Positions 25,470-37,283 of a DNA stretch of 64,000 bases are shown piece by piece. The position numbers and the translations under genes were made by a program. The stretch comes from Tragulus kanchil (Eukaryota; Chordata; Mammalia; Artiodactyla; Tragulidae), in contig JAIOJX010000032.1 of NCBI GenBank assembly GCA_022376925.1, positions 203,418,939 to 203,482,938 of the forward strand, given 5' to 3'. A model generated the notes under the pieces. It was not told where the DNA came from and ran no database searches. It was given only the letters and a program-made list of their open reading frames with translations. Within the stretch, counting starts at the first letter, position 1. Each line of letters opens with the position of its first letter.

Positions 25470-27635
25470 GAGGGGCTGTTGAGAAGTGGCAGGTGTGTGG
25501 AATGGTGCCGGAGGAGATGCTATTGATACCACCTCGCATCCTCCTGGCTTCCCTCTGATTTCAGCCATAGCTGTGTTTACCAGGTATCTGGGAACCTATC
25601 CCAACCAGACCCACCTCTAGCTGGAGCCTCACATTGCTCCCCAGCTTCCTGTCTCAGGGACTTCTCCAAGAAGAAGGTAATTAGCAGTACCATCACTAAC
25701 ACACAAGCAGGGGAGAGATTAACTGAGTCCTATCTGCTAGACAACAGAAATACACCCAACATGGTCAATCAACTATACTTCAATTAAAACAATTCTAAAA
25801 AAAAGAAGCACGGAGAGCTTATACCCCCAGGGCCAGACCTTAGTCAGTGGGGCAAGAGGCCTGTGGACAAATACCTCAGCCTTTCCAGAAGCACAATCCT
25901 AGGAGGCATTCTGTACCCAGCACAGAGGGCCTGATGCAGCTGAACCCCCTGCCTAAAACAGCCCTCTCAATAATCACCCTTTTCTTTTCCTCTTTATCAC
26001 TCTCGTTTTCTCCACCCCTCACTCCTGCTTCCTGACATCATCTCTCAAACTATCTCTACCCAAGTGTACTCAGCTCTGCTTTGAGGGGAACACAAATGAA
26101 GACAGTGGCTATGTGTGTCCCCAATATGAACGGTAAAAGATGGGAGAAATGGCAAGTGCCCCATCAGTGATGGCTTCATGGGGCTCTGGGGAGCAGTGGT
26201 ACTCAAGACAAGGGCATGTCTGAGGTCACAAGAGCCAAGATCAGGAGCCAGGGAGGACATGGAAACTATACATTGTGCTCAGGTACTGATACAAAGACAC
26301 ATGGAGAGCCAGAGGTGGAAACACCCGGAAACTAACACTCTGCCTTGGTCAGGGAGAGCCACGTAAGCAGCCCTATGGCATCACAACCCAGTGGCCAACT
26401 TCCCAGGCAGTGGTCAGCCACTGCACCAGGCCTCAGCATGCTTCGGACACTGTATGACCATCTCTAGGTGCTTCCCAGCCCCTCCCAGCCATCCTTTCCA
26501 GATGTGGATATGATAAAGTCCCCATGACAAATAGGAAGCTTGCCCATTCTGAGAGGAGGGGCTGTTGAGAAGTGGCAGGTGTGTGGAATGGTGCCGGAGG
26601 AGATGCTATTGATACCACCTCGCATCCTCCTGGCTTCCTCTGATTTCAGCCATAGCTGTGTTTACCAGGTATCTGGGAACCTATCCCAACCAGACCCACC
26701 TCTAGCTGGAGCCTCACATTGCTCCCCAGCTTCCTGTCTCAGGGACTTCTCCAAGAAGAAGGTAATTAGCAGTACCATCACTAACACACAAGCAGGGGAG
26801 AGATTAACTGAGTCCTATCTGCTAGACAACAGAAATACACCCAACATGGTCAATCAACTATACTTCAATTAAAACAATTCTAAAAAAAAGAAGCACGGAG
26901 AGCTTATACCCCCAGGGCCAGACCTTAGTCAGTGGGGCAAGAGGCCTGTGGACAAATACCTCAGCCTTTCCAGAAGCACAATCCTAGGAGGCATTCTGTA
27001 CCCAGCACAGAGGGCCTGATGCAGCTGAACCCCCTGCCTAAAACAGCCCTCTCAATAATCACCCTTTTCTTTTCCTCTTTATCACTCTCGTTTTCTCCAC
27101 CCCTCACTCCTGCTTCCTGACATCATCTCTCAAACTATCTCTACCCAAGTGTACTCAGCTCTGCTTTGAGGGGAACACAAATGAAGACAGTGGCTATGTG
27201 TGTCCCCAATATGAACGGTAAAAGATGGGAGAAATGGCAAGTGCCCCATCAGTGATGGCTTCATGGGGCTCTGGGGAGCAGTGGTACTCAAGACAAGGGC
27301 ATGTCTGAGGTCACAAGAGCCAAGATCAGGAGCCAGGGAGGACATGGAAACTATACATTGTGCTCAGGTACTGATACAAAGACACATGGAGAGCCAGAGG
27401 TGGAAACACCCGGAAACTAACACTCTGCCTTGGTCAGGGAGAGCCACGTAAGCAGCCCTATGGCATCACAACCCAGTGGCCAACTTCCCAGGCAGTGGTC
27501 AGCCACTGCACCAGGCCTCAGCATGCTTCGGACACTGTATGACCATCTCTAGGTGCTTCCCAGCCCCTCCCAGCCATCCTTTCCAGATGTGGATATGATA
27601 AAGTCCCCATGACAAATAGGAAGCTTGCCCATTCT
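25470..27635 (+). repeat. tandem direct duplication D8
   Basis: Copy A is 25470-26550 and copy B is 26556-27635, offset 1086 falling to 1085 (one C lost in 'cttccctctg'). The join carries about 5 nt (gagag). The unit holds an L1-like 3' tail and unique sequence. Confidence 0.95.
25738..25808 (+). mobile_element. L1 3' end fragment
   Basis: 'atggtcaatcaactatacttc' with an A-rich end resembles the ruminant L1 3' terminus, as at 63835-63901. Repeated at about 26823-26893. Confidence 0.5.
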
Positions 27636-28129
27636 TCCTGACACCAAGGTACTTTACCTCCTAGAATCAAGCCCAATGCCAATCTTTAAAGTCAGATGCT
27701 CCCAGCTGGAGGCCCAAAGACAGGCAGAGGCTGCCTCTGGCCAAGGAATCTCAAGGCGAGACAGCGAATGCCAGGTTGAAGGGACAGACCACTGTGGTTA
27801 CTCTGTCTCCCAACCCCACATCCAAAGAACATTTGGATTCTCTTCCAGGCACCAAGGGTTCTCTTCCATCATATTCTGACTCTAAAAGTGGGAGAGCCAC
27901 CAGCAAAGAGACCAAGACAAAAGGAGGATAAGAAAAGAACTAGAAAGAGGAAAAGCAGAAAAGAAAAGGGTAAAAAGTAGGGAGAAGAGAGAGGGCCAGG
28001 CACTTGGAGATTTTCAGAACAATCTCCATTCTCTACGGTGCTTTCTGTTAAAAAAAAAAAAATGAAAAAGGAATGATGGAGAAGGGGAGAGAGTCAGACA
28101 AGTTTAATGATGTGTGTTCAAAGCTCAGA
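27636..28129. other. intergenic, purine-rich
   Basis: Unique sequence with an A/G-rich stretch at about 27890-27990 and an A-run near 28050. No gene recognised. Confidence 0.5.
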
Positions 28130-28470
28130 TTGGAAAAATGACAGAGAAAAGCAGCCTGTTTCGGCACTAATAAATTGTTCTCTGCCGTAAGAAGCGCCTG
28201 TCGTGGCATTAATACAGGCCCCTAATACACGGGTCAGGGTTAAGTAATTCTCTCCGGCAACTTAAGCGAATAATGAAGCTGGCAGCGGCTGGTGGTGCGG
28301 TGGGAGAGATGGTCTATGCCGCCGGCACTTTGTCTTCATTTATTATGCCAGCGGCTGCCCGGACGGGAAGCCTCCGCCGAGGAGATATCGCTTCATTTCG
28401 GCAAGGTAATGAAAGCCGGGTTGGGGGGAGGATAAACCAATTTGCCGGCTGACACTGGAAGGAGTGATTT
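28130..28470. promoter_or_regulatory. candidate conserved non-coding element
   Basis: Single-copy, repeat-free block mixing many CpGs ('gccgccggcactttg', 'cctccgccgagg', 'tgccggctgac') with TAAT-type words ('cactaataaattg', 'ggcattaatacagg', 'gttaagtaattc', 'gcgaataatgaag', 'tttattatgcc'). CpG retention together with AT homeodomain words suggests constraint. No splice-flanked coding frame. Function is inferred. Confidence 0.5.
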
Positions 28471-29576
28471 GCAGACTCAAGAAGGGGAGAGGAGGGCCCA
28501 GGCACAAGGAGGCACAAGGCTAAACCAAAGTGGGCCAAGGCCCTTCTGCTGCACAAGGACCAGGTCGGGGCACTGAGTGGGAAACATGTGCCAGGCAAGG
28601 GGAAGGAGAGGGTGAAGTCAGGGACCCAGGCCAGTGGGAAGGTGGTTGGAAGGATCTACTAGGAGTGAGGGGAGGGAATAGAGAACAAGCCAAGGAAAAG
28701 AAAGGCCGCAAACATACTGGGCTGAGGCTTCGGAATGAGGCGTCGTGAGAAGAAAACAGAAACTGGTGGACAAGTGAAGGTCAAGGCTAGTCTGGGACAG
28801 AAAGTCAGATGGGAATTTCAGGGGAAAATATTGGCTGATAATAAACTTGAACTATCTGGAGCTAAACTGTCTTTGAGTGGAGACTCTGAAGTTTCCCCAG
28901 AACATTCTGATGTTTGGTGATTGCTTCCTCTATGGGCAGCATGGGCCAGCTTGGCCATCAGAATTACCTTTGGCAACTTCTGTTCTCCCGTGATATCCTC
29001 AGGCAGCAATCTGAATTTAGGGGCAGGGGGTCTGAGGTGGTTATTAAAGAGGAGCAAGTCTGAGGTGTGATCTAAAGCCTGGAGCATCTCTTGGGTCTGG
29101 ATGTGTCCAGATCACAGCAGAAGCCCCTTACGCATACACCTGCTATCAGTTCTGTCTTAAAAGTCAGAGGAAAACACTTCCCTGGCTCAGGTGTTCAGCT
29201 GAGTCTCTCCTGCAGTTGAGTACTTCCCTCTGAACAGTCTGACCCAATTATAAGATGCCATTCCTCTCTGCCACACAGGAGATTGGCAAGAGAGCAGGGC
29301 AGAACTGGTGAAGAGACCGAGTCTTACCACTCCTCACAGAATATTGGTAGCTGTCTCTTGCATGTGCTTTCTCTGAGCCAGGTGAAGCACCTATATGTGT
29401 AGGCATAGTCCCAGGGGTCTAGAAAGGGTTATGTAACATTACCCTGTAATCTCCCCAGACATTATTAACTTTCTTTCAGCACCAAGACTTTTGGACAGCT
29501 CTGGGCAGACGTTCAGGTTGCAAAACAGGCTTTCTGCCCCCTATTACCTCATTTTCAAGTGACTTAAGATCTATTC
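28471..29576. other. intergenic, nothing recognised
   Basis: Unique purine-rich sequence. Short open frames on both strands show no recognisable protein. Confidence 0.5.
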
Positions 29577-29792
29577 TGGGTTTTCCCAGTGGTTCAGTGG
29601 TAAAGAATCTGCCTGCCCATGCAGGAGATGTGGGTTTGATTCCTGGGTCGGGAAGATCCCCCGGAGGAGAAAATAGCAACCCATTCCAGTATTCTTGCCT
29701 GGAAAATCTCATGGACAGGGGAACCTAGTGGGCTACAGGCAATGGGGTCACAAAGAGTTGGACATGACTTAGCAACTGAGCGTACATACAAA
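29577..29792 (+). mobile_element. Bov-tA SINE
   Basis: Starts 'gggttttcccagtggttcag' and ends 'cacaaagagttggacatgac' plus tail. Target-site duplications atctattc at 29569-29576 and 29793-29800. Confidence 0.9.
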
Positions 29793-29800
29793 ATCTATTC

Positions 29801-30410
29801 CTCCTCCTTGGCCCCAAATTAAGGTGAGGGAATCTTCAGCAGTCAATAAATAGAGAAGAGTTTCAACTTCCCCTTTCTCCCCTTGCCAACATGCATGTCT
29901 CTCCCTCCTGCCCTGAACCCAATCCTCCTCCCCATCCTCCCACTCACACACTCCCAAGTAATGCTGCCACTTTTCTCCCCTGATGTGGGTTAAGGATTTC
30001 CAATAAGGACCAAGTATTTGAAGCTTAACACTGCAGTCTCTGGAGAAGCCAGGCCAATTTCACACTAATCTAACCCATGAAGGGAGAGAGCATCGGAAGC
30101 AAAAATTACATCAAAGAGAAGTTAATGCTGAGAAGCAGGCGACATAAAAAGGAGCTGCTTTCAGTTTCAAATGACTACACCAATCTGGATTAAGAGATCA
30201 GCCTGCCGAATGCTGGTATCACCATTTCTGTGCCCGGGCACCAGACAGAATGAAGTCCTGTCCACAGGCACCTCTCTGAATGGGGGGTCAAAGGAGAAAA
30301 TAACCTACCTCCACATTCAGTGACATAGGACATGCTCTGAGCTAGGTGCTTTTGAGGAAAACGCAAAGATACATAAGAAAAAAGATGAGAAGGAAGCACC
30401 CAATGCTATA
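29801..30410. other. intergenic, nothing recognised
   Basis: Unique sequence. C/T-rich at about 29870-29955. No gene seen. Confidence 0.5.
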
Positions 30411-30413
30411 TGT

Positions 30414-30592
30414 AAGATAAGGACCTACTGTGCCGCACCAGGAACTCTGCTCGATACTCTCTAACAACCTATAAGAATGGGAAAGAATCTGGAAAAGATG
30501 TATCACTGAATCACGTTGCTGTGCACCTAAAAATAACACAACATTGTAAACCAACGATCTCATATAAAATAAAGTTTTTTAAAAAGATGAAA
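30414..30592 (+). mobile_element. L1 3' UTR/end fragment
   Basis: 'gaatctggaaaagatgtatc', 'tgtgcacctaaaaataacac' and 'attgtaaaccaacgatctc' with an A-rich tail parallel the L1 3' end at 63800-63901. Confidence 0.75.
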
Positions 30593-31469
30593 AAGAAGAA
30601 TATCAACATGTTTGTTTTTAGGTGACTTTTTTCCTCTCTCTATGGCTCCACATGTTCTGTAATGAAGTTATACTATTTTCACAGTGACAGATACAATAGA
30701 TGTTTAAACAGCCATGGAAACTCAGGGTTTTCTCTCCATCTGGAATCTATATCTCCAGGTATTTTCCCGGGCACATAACTTGGCATAGTTATGTTTATAT
30801 GTGAAAAAGCACTTTATAAAGGACTACACTGAGGATTCGGAAGGTGTGGTCAGTGAGGGAGGGGTGCTTTAGTTTCATTCGTTGAAACAGAGGTGGCCAC
30901 TTGAGATGCACTTTAATGTTCCCTTTTCTCATGGGGTATGGGGGCTCTTTGTTGTTGAATTCTCAGCACCCTACACAGAGCCTGACTGAATCCCCATTTA
31001 TTGAATGAGCGAAGGAACGGATGAAGGGAAAGATAAAGATCTTTTCCATTTCATTTGACCACAGGTAGACTTGCTCCAAAGTAGTCAATTTAAATTGATC
31101 CCTCATTCCCCACAAGGCCCCATGACAGACACACAACCTGGTGCCCAGGACAGACTTCTCTCTGCCCTCATATGCTCCCAGCCTGACAAGTCGCTTGGGC
31201 GGCCAGTACACCTGGCCCTGAGACGGCCCATCCGCCCTCCTCTTCCCACAGCTGGGCTTCTTCCCACTCCCTGAGCCTGAAGCCCCCTGATGCCAGGGAC
31301 TGACCCACGGATGACGTGGAAGGGCAGCAGAAGTCCGCGAACTCTGCCCATCCAGCTCCTGGGTAAGAAGCCGCCAAAGCCCCGAGTCATTCCGTCTTAA
31401 GTAAGTGGCGCTGAAGGGAGACCAGCCTGCGGCCCACCCCTCCTCCTGCCCACCCTCAGGCGCAGCCTG
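30593..31469. other. intergenic, mostly unique
   Basis: No gene recognised. A possible L2-type scrap near 30957-31010 ('cattccc...tttattgaatgagcg' type text). Confidence 0.45.
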
Positions 31470-31645
31470 ACAAGTGTAAATCCCAGAATGAATGAAGGCG
31501 GCTGGCCTCGAGGAGCCGGTGTCTCCTCGCGCATCTCCGCGCTGATTGACTTGTCGCCTCTCTGAGGCTGACTCTATCAGCTTTTCGGCGCCTCCAATTC
31601 CAGGTGTGATTTAGTTTGGAGATGAGAGGTGACAGTTAACATTGG
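31470..31645. promoter_or_regulatory. candidate conserved non-coding element
   Basis: Repeat-free, with CpGs preserved ('ctcgcgcatctccgcgctg', 'cttttcggcgcctcc') next to 'gctgattgacttgtcg' and 'ggtgtgatttagtttgg'. No open frame. Regulatory role is inference. Confidence 0.4.
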
Positions 31646-32167
31646 TACTCGTCACTGTAGATCAGACGCAGTCACGCTGTCTTCCCCCTCCTCTCCTCCC
31701 CAGCCCTCCCGGGTGGTGCCTCGGTCAGTGCGCTGGCTCCTGCTGTGCCCACCCACCCCTCCCCGGCCGGCTGCTGCCCTCGGCTGGGCTCTCCGTCCTT
31801 TGCCTCTTTGCCATCCCAAGGGTTTCCTCCAAGCCCAGGGCCTTCCTGGAGCCTGACCCGGGACAGCCCACGTTCCCTGGTCTCCCCTGCAAAGCCCAAG
31901 AAGCTTTTCGTTCTTTCACCACCTCCTCTTCCCTTTCCTGGTTACCCCAGCCTCTGGATGCCCTCAGTACCAGCTGGTTCCAGGCTTAGGATCCCCTGCA
32001 GGGGCCCACCCTGGACACTCACTGGGCTAGTGCCTCCCTCAATAGCGGGAGGGCTTTGGTTTTCTTTGCTTGTTTTCTGAGGTGTAACTCACCAAAGTGC
32101 ATAATCCTTGGGTGTAGGGCCCCTTATGTATTAATATAATCAGCTCTGTGCCAGTCACCCAGCTCAA
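31646..32167. other. intergenic, C-rich, nothing recognised
   Basis: Pyrimidine-rich unique sequence. Overlapping open frames on both strands are composition-driven. Confidence 0.5.
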
Positions 32168-34370
32168 GTTACAGAGCGTTTCTAGCAGCCCAGCCTCCTC
32201 CTTTAGGTTCCTGCTCCCCCTACCAACATCCACACCACTCCTCTGCCCACCCCCCCACCCGGGTCAAGGAGAGGTTTGAATATATAAACTCTAGCTGAAA
32301 GGACTTGATGTGAGTAAAATCTCTAGGTCTGGAGGACCCAGAAGGGTCTAGAAGGTTGTTGTGAGGAGCTGAATGTCTCAGTGCCAGGTTTCAGGAGGCA
32401 CACAGCTCAGGGCAGCCAGGGTGATGATTGTTGCTGTTCAGTTGCTCAGTCGTGTCTGACTCTTTGCAGCCCCACGGACTGCAGCCCCCCAGGCTCCCCT
32501 GTCCTCCACTGTCTCCCGGAGTTTGCTCAAACTCACGTCCATTGAGTGGGGATGCCATCCAGCTATCTCATCCTCTGTCACCTCCTTCTCCTCCTGCCCT
32601 CAGTCTTTCCCAGCATCATCCAGTGAGAAGGCTCTTGGCATCAGGACTTCGGATTTTCGGCTGCTAGTCACAGCCATCTCCTGTGAATACTGGGGCCTCC
32701 AAGAAAGGAAAAGATCTCAGCCCCTCCCCCACCAAGCAGGGCCCCATTCCAACCTCCTCTGGCCTTTGCAGTTTCTCAAGAGTCACCACTGTTCCAGCAA
32801 CTTGTGACTTTGTCAGTGTGGCAGTTTATTCTTCCTCCAAACCTCGTCTCCCTTTCTTCTCTTGAAGCCCATTTCACTCATTCAACAGGCCCTGCACTAA
32901 GGGCCTGGTAGGTGTACGCTCCATGGTCTCATCCATCCAGAGGTTAAGGAGATGTGGTCTTTATTAACCTCTAGTCTTGCAGGAGAAGCAGGCATGACCC
33001 CAATTTCTATATAACAGGACTAAGTAAGTGGTCTGTACAGAGACAGGCAAAGAGCCAGCAAGGAAGCAGCAGTTAATTTTATCTATAAGGGGGTAGAAGA
33101 GGACAGAAAGAAGCAAATATTCCAAATAGTGTAGAGCAGTGGAGAGAAGCAGTTTTGCCAACCTTGCAGTTCTGGGCTGCTGAGGTTTCATTGGTGGGGT
33201 CCAGACAGGAAGCAGGAACAGGGCTCAAGTCATGTAGAACTCACATGCATAGGTCTTCCATTTCTCATATGTTACAGAGCGTTTCTAGCAGCCCAGCCTC
33301 CTCCTTTGGTTCCTGCTCCCCTACCAACATCCACACCACTCCTCTGCCCACCCCGACCCGGGTCAAGGAGAGGTTTGAATATATAAACTCTGGCTGAAAG
33401 GACTTGATGTGAGTAAAATCTCTAGGTCTGGAGGACCCAGAAGGGTCTAGAAGGTTGTTGTGAGGAGCTGAATGTCTCAGTGCCAGGTTTCAGGAGGCAC
33501 ACAGCTCAGGGCAGCCAGGGTGATGATTGTTGCTGTTCAGTTGCTCAGTCGTGTCTGACTCTTTGCAGCCCCACGGACTGCAGCCCCCCAGGCTCCCCTG
33601 TCCTCCACTGTCTCCCGGAGTTTGCTCAAACTCACGTCCATTGAGTGGGGATGCCATCCAGCTATCTCATCCTCTGTCACCTCCTTCTCCTCCTGCCCTC
33701 AGTCTTTCCCAGCATCATCCAGTGAGAAGGCTCTTGGCATCAGGACTTCGGATTTTCGGCTGCTAGTCACAGCCATCTCCTGTGAATACTGGGGCCTCCA
33801 AGAAAGGAAAAGATCTCAGCCCCTCCCCCACCAAGCAGGGCCCCATTCCAACCTCCTCTGGCCTTTGCAGTTTCTCAAGAGTCACCACTGTTCCAGCAAC
33901 TTGTGACTTTGTCAGTGTGGCAGTTTATTCTTCCTCCAAACCTCGTCTCCCTTTCTTCTCTTGAAGCCCATTTCACTCATTCAACAGGCCCTGCACTAAG
34001 GGCCTGGTAGGTGTACGCTCCATGGTCTCATCCATCCAGAGGTTAAGGAGATGTGGTCTTTATTAACCTCTAGTCTTGCAGGAGAAGCAGGCATGACCCC
34101 AATTTCTATATAACAGGACTAAGTAAGTGGTCTGTACAGAGACAGGCAAAGAGCCAGCAAGGAAGCAGCAGTTAATTTTATCTATAAGGGGGTAGAAGAG
34201 GACAGAAAGAAGCAAATATTCCAAATAGTGTAGAGCAGTGGAGAGAAGCAGTTTTGCCAACCTTGCAGTTCTGGGCTGCTGAGGTTTCATTGGTGGGGTC
34301 CAGACAGGAAGCAGGGAACAGGGCTCAAGTCATGTAGAACTCACATGCATAGGTCTTCCATTTCTCATAT
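32168..34370 (+). repeat. tandem direct duplication D9
   Basis: Copy A is 32168-33270 and copy B is 33271-34370, offset 1103 falling to 1099-1100. Copy B has shorter homopolymers at its left edge (ctttaggttcc to ctttggttcc, and ccccccaccc altered to ccccgaccc), then matches closely. Blunt junction. The unit includes a BovB-type fragment. Confidence 0.95.
32430..32672 (-). mobile_element. BovB/ART2A-type fragment
   Basis: 'gttgctcagtcgtgtctgac', 'ctcaaactcacgtccattgag' and 'gatgccatccagctatctc' are landmarks of the ruminant BovB (RTE) LINE-derived ART2A/BOV-A group, in reverse orientation. Repeated at 33529-33771. Confidence 0.8.
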
Positions 34371-34399
34371 GCGTGTTTCAAAGCACACCATGCTCCAGG

Positions 34400-34508
34400 G
34401 AAGTGAGGGGTGCAAGTCCCATTTTTACAACTGAGTAGACAGAGTTTGAGAGAGAAGAGTAATTTGCCAAAGCCACATAATAAATAAATGACTGGGATTC
34501 TAACTCAG
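34400..34508 (-). mobile_element. MIR SINE fragment
   Basis: 'cccatttttacaactgagtag', 'taatttgccaaagccacat' and 'gactgggattctaactcagg' are reverse MIR landmarks. Confidence 0.65.
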
Positions 34509-34509
34509 G

Positions 34510-34892
34510 TGTTATAGAATGAATATTTGTGACCCTTCAAAATTCGTATGTTGACATTGTAACTCCCAGTGTAATGGTATTTGGAGGTAAGGCCTTTGGG
34601 TTTGAGTTTTGATCATTTTATAAGGGTGGGTGTGGCCCTCTGTGATGGGATTAGTGTCTTTATAAGAAGAGGAAGATAAGCCAGAGAGCTCTCTTGCCTC
34701 TCTCTGCCTTGTGAAGACATAGCAAGAAAGTAGCTGTAATATCGTCCAGGAATTGGTTTCTCACCAGGAACTGAATCAGTTAGCACCTTGATTCTGAATT
34801 TCCCGGTTTCCAGAGCAATGAGAAACAAATGTCTGTTGTTTAAGCTGTCCAGTTTACTGTATTTTGTTATTGCAATCTGAACTAACTAAGAC
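34510..34892 (+). mobile_element. MLT1-like MaLR solo LTR
   Basis: 'cttcaaaattcgtatgttgac', 'ggtatttggaggtaaggcc', 'gtctttataagaagagg' and the end 'attttgttattgcaatctga' follow a MaLR-type LTR. No internal coding region is present. Confidence 0.7.
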
Positions 34893-34925
34893 ATCAAGGT
34901 CTACACCATAGAAAGCCACACTCCT

Positions 34926-35234
34926 GGGACTTCCCTGGTGGTCCAGTGGTTAAGAATCTGCCTGCCAATGCAGGGTACATGGGTTCAATCTCTGGTCTGG
35001 AAACTTAGACCCCACATGCTATGGGGCAATTAAGCCCATGCACCACAACTGCTAAGCCTGCATACCCTAGAGCCTGTGCTCCACAACAAAAGAAGCCTCC
35101 ACAATGAGAAGCTAGTGCACTGCAGCTAAAGAGGAGCCCCCACTTGCTGCAGCTAGAGAAAGCCCACATGCAGCAACAAAGATCCTGTGTACCACAAGGA
35201 AGACCCAGCACAGCCAGAGATAAATAACAAAGCC
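34926..35234 (+). mobile_element. CHR-type tRNA-derived SINE
   Basis: Head 'gggacttccctggtggtccag', then repeated 'gcaccacaactgc', 'agctagagaaagcccacatg' text and an A-rich tail. This is the classic cetartiodactyl CHR SINE organisation. Confidence 0.9.
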
Positions 35235-36000
35235 CCGCTCTCTGATAGACTTCATTTTAGCATTCAAATTTAATTATAAAATTAATAGAAAAATAAATTA
35301 TCACTGTAAAAATATGTTAGTGATAATGTTTGACCAAACTTACATCTTGGTCTCTTCTTGATCTTTCAGAGGTATTGCCATTAGCAGTTTGGTGTGTGAC
35401 CTTTCAGTTCTTTTTCTATGTACTTACACACGTACACAAATACCCAAAGATAAGATACATCATTGTTCTGTGGTGTGGCTTTATTTTTACAGAAACTGTT
35501 TTTTTGTGCTCTATAACTTGCTTTTTTCACTCAGCAGTGATCGGAAGCCACACAAGCTCAGGGATTATTGTCTTGATCTTGAGCTTCCCTGTTCACAGTT
35601 GCATCCCCAGGACCTAGAAGAGTGTCTGATACATAGTAGGTGCTCAGTAAACATTTGTTGGTTGCATAAAAGAATGAAAAAACATGAAACCTTAGAAAGT
35701 CTTCCATGTGAAGGCCTACAGAGCTACCACATTTCACCATCTCCTGGCATGGTATGGTGGATGTGTGGGATGTGGTTCTGTTCTTTGTGTAACAATGCCC
35801 TGTTGATGGACACTTCTGCTGTTCTCGGTGCATCAGTACCATGCTGCAGCTGTGGACCTGGTGTCCATGTCACCTGTGCACATGTGCACAAACTTCTCTA
35901 AACGAGACACCAAGAAGTGGCATTGTGAATCGTAAGGAATGCATGGTTTTAATCATCTCTTCCAAACAATCCTTTCAAAGAGGCTTTATAACTTACTCTC
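35235..36000. mobile_element. old LINE remnants (L1-like and an L2 tail)
   Basis: An L2-type 3' tail ('catagtaggtgctcagtaaac', about 35631-35655) is flanked by diverged text resembling old L1 or another mammalian-wide repeat ('accaagaagtggcattgtgaatc'). Boundaries are unclear. Confidence 0.4.
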
Positions 36001-36055
36001 CTTCCAGCACTATGCATGTCCATATTCTTCATAATACTTGATATTGCATGTATGC

Positions 36056-36275
36056 ATGTGTGCTAAGTTGCTTCAGTCACGTCTGACTCTTTGCAATCCT
36101 GTGGACTGTAGCTGCCAGGCTCCTCTGTCCACGGGATTCTCTAGGCAAGAATACTGGAGTAGGTTGCCATTCTTTTCTCCAGGGAATATTCCCAACCCAT
36201 GAATCAAACTCATGTCTCTAATGTCTCCTGCATTGGTAGGTAGGTTCTTTACCATTAGCACCACTTGGGAAGCCC
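36056..36275 (-). mobile_element. Bov-tA SINE
   Basis: Reverse orientation from 'gtgtgctaagttgcttcag' to 'ccacttgggaagccc'. All internal Bov-tA landmarks are present. Confidence 0.9.
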
Positions 36276-36507
36276 AAATACCTGATAGTACTACACTTTA
36301 AAAATGTTTATCTATTTAAAGGGTAGGAAATGGTACCTGCTTTTTCTTTTTCATGTGATTGCTTATACCAAAAGGTCCCTAGTATAATTTCTGTAGGGGA
36401 AAAGCGGAGAAAAAGAGGAACCCCAGAGTATATTCAGGGAAATTGAGTAAAATTATAATGACTGACATTATTAAACATAGTCCTGTGTAAATGCTAAATC
36501 CTATCTG

Positions 36508-36728
36508 GGAGGCAGACAGCTCTGGGTTTGAGTTCTGGCCCCGCCTCATGCTAGCTGTGTGATCTCCGGTGCGTCACTTATTCATTCTGGGTCTTGGGCC
36601 CCTCATCTACTAAATGTGGAAAATAATGATACCCACATTACAGGGTTGTAAGATGAATTAAATGAGTTAATATTTGTTAAGTTCTTAATAGGCCTGCCCA
36701 TAATGCTCTGTAAGTGTTCACTGGATAA
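36508..36728 (+). mobile_element. MIR SINE
   Basis: 'gggtttgagttctggcccc', 'gctagctgtgtgatctc', 'cctcatctactaaatg' and 'gatgaattaaatgagttaat' in MIR order. The 3' end runs into duplication D10. Confidence 0.8.
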
Positions 36729-36799
36729 TTAAAAATACATATCAGAGTCTAGGTTTTTCATATGTATTGACTCACTTTGGTCTTCCACCAGTTTTAATG

Positions 36800-36925
36800 A
36801 ATGAAACACGATTGTTAATCTCATTTCAAGGGCAACGAGAAATCTGCCCAAGGTCACATAGTTCTGCTGTTACAGGCAGAGCTAGGATTTGAACCCAGGT
36901 TTCTAGCACCAATTAACCACTGCAC
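36800..36925 (-). mobile_element. MIR SINE fragment
   Basis: 'ctgcccaaggtcacatagtt' and 'gctaggatttgaacccagg' are reverse MIR landmarks. Repeated at about 37890-38014. Confidence 0.7.
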
Positions 36926-37230
36926 TGTATGTCAGTGCTTCAAAAGGAAAATGGAGGAGGCAGATTTCTCTTTTAGGGGGAGCTGTGAAAAGTGGAGGAA
37001 AACTCTCAGAGGCATTAAGGAAGAGGCCGTCCTAGTCTCTGTCAGAGAACACACCAGCCTCGTGCAGGGCACCCCAGCCTCCAGGATTGGGGACTCTTCC
37101 CTCTATTGGAGTCCAGAGTCCAAAAACCTTGTGCCCACAATACAGCCCCAGCATTTCCTTGCTCTCTGAGCTCAGGCAAACCACCCACCCTGGAGAGACT
37201 CCCGTCTTCCTCTCAGAATGCAGGCAGAAC

Positions 37231-37283
37231 AGGCTTCCCAGGTGGCACTAGCGGTAAAGAACCTGCCTGCCAATCCAGGAGGC
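37231..37283 (+). mobile_element. 5'-truncated-length Bov-tA fragment (head only)
   Basis: Only the first 53 or so bases of a Bov-tA are present ('aggcttcccaggtggcac', 'gtaaagaacctgcctgcc'). The body is missing. Repeated at 38320-38372. Confidence 0.8.

Noticed and set aside
34926..35000. tRNA-like A and B box sequences
   Set aside because: They are the heads of tRNA-derived SINEs, followed by SINE bodies and A-rich tails. No functional cloverleaf tRNA gene is supported.
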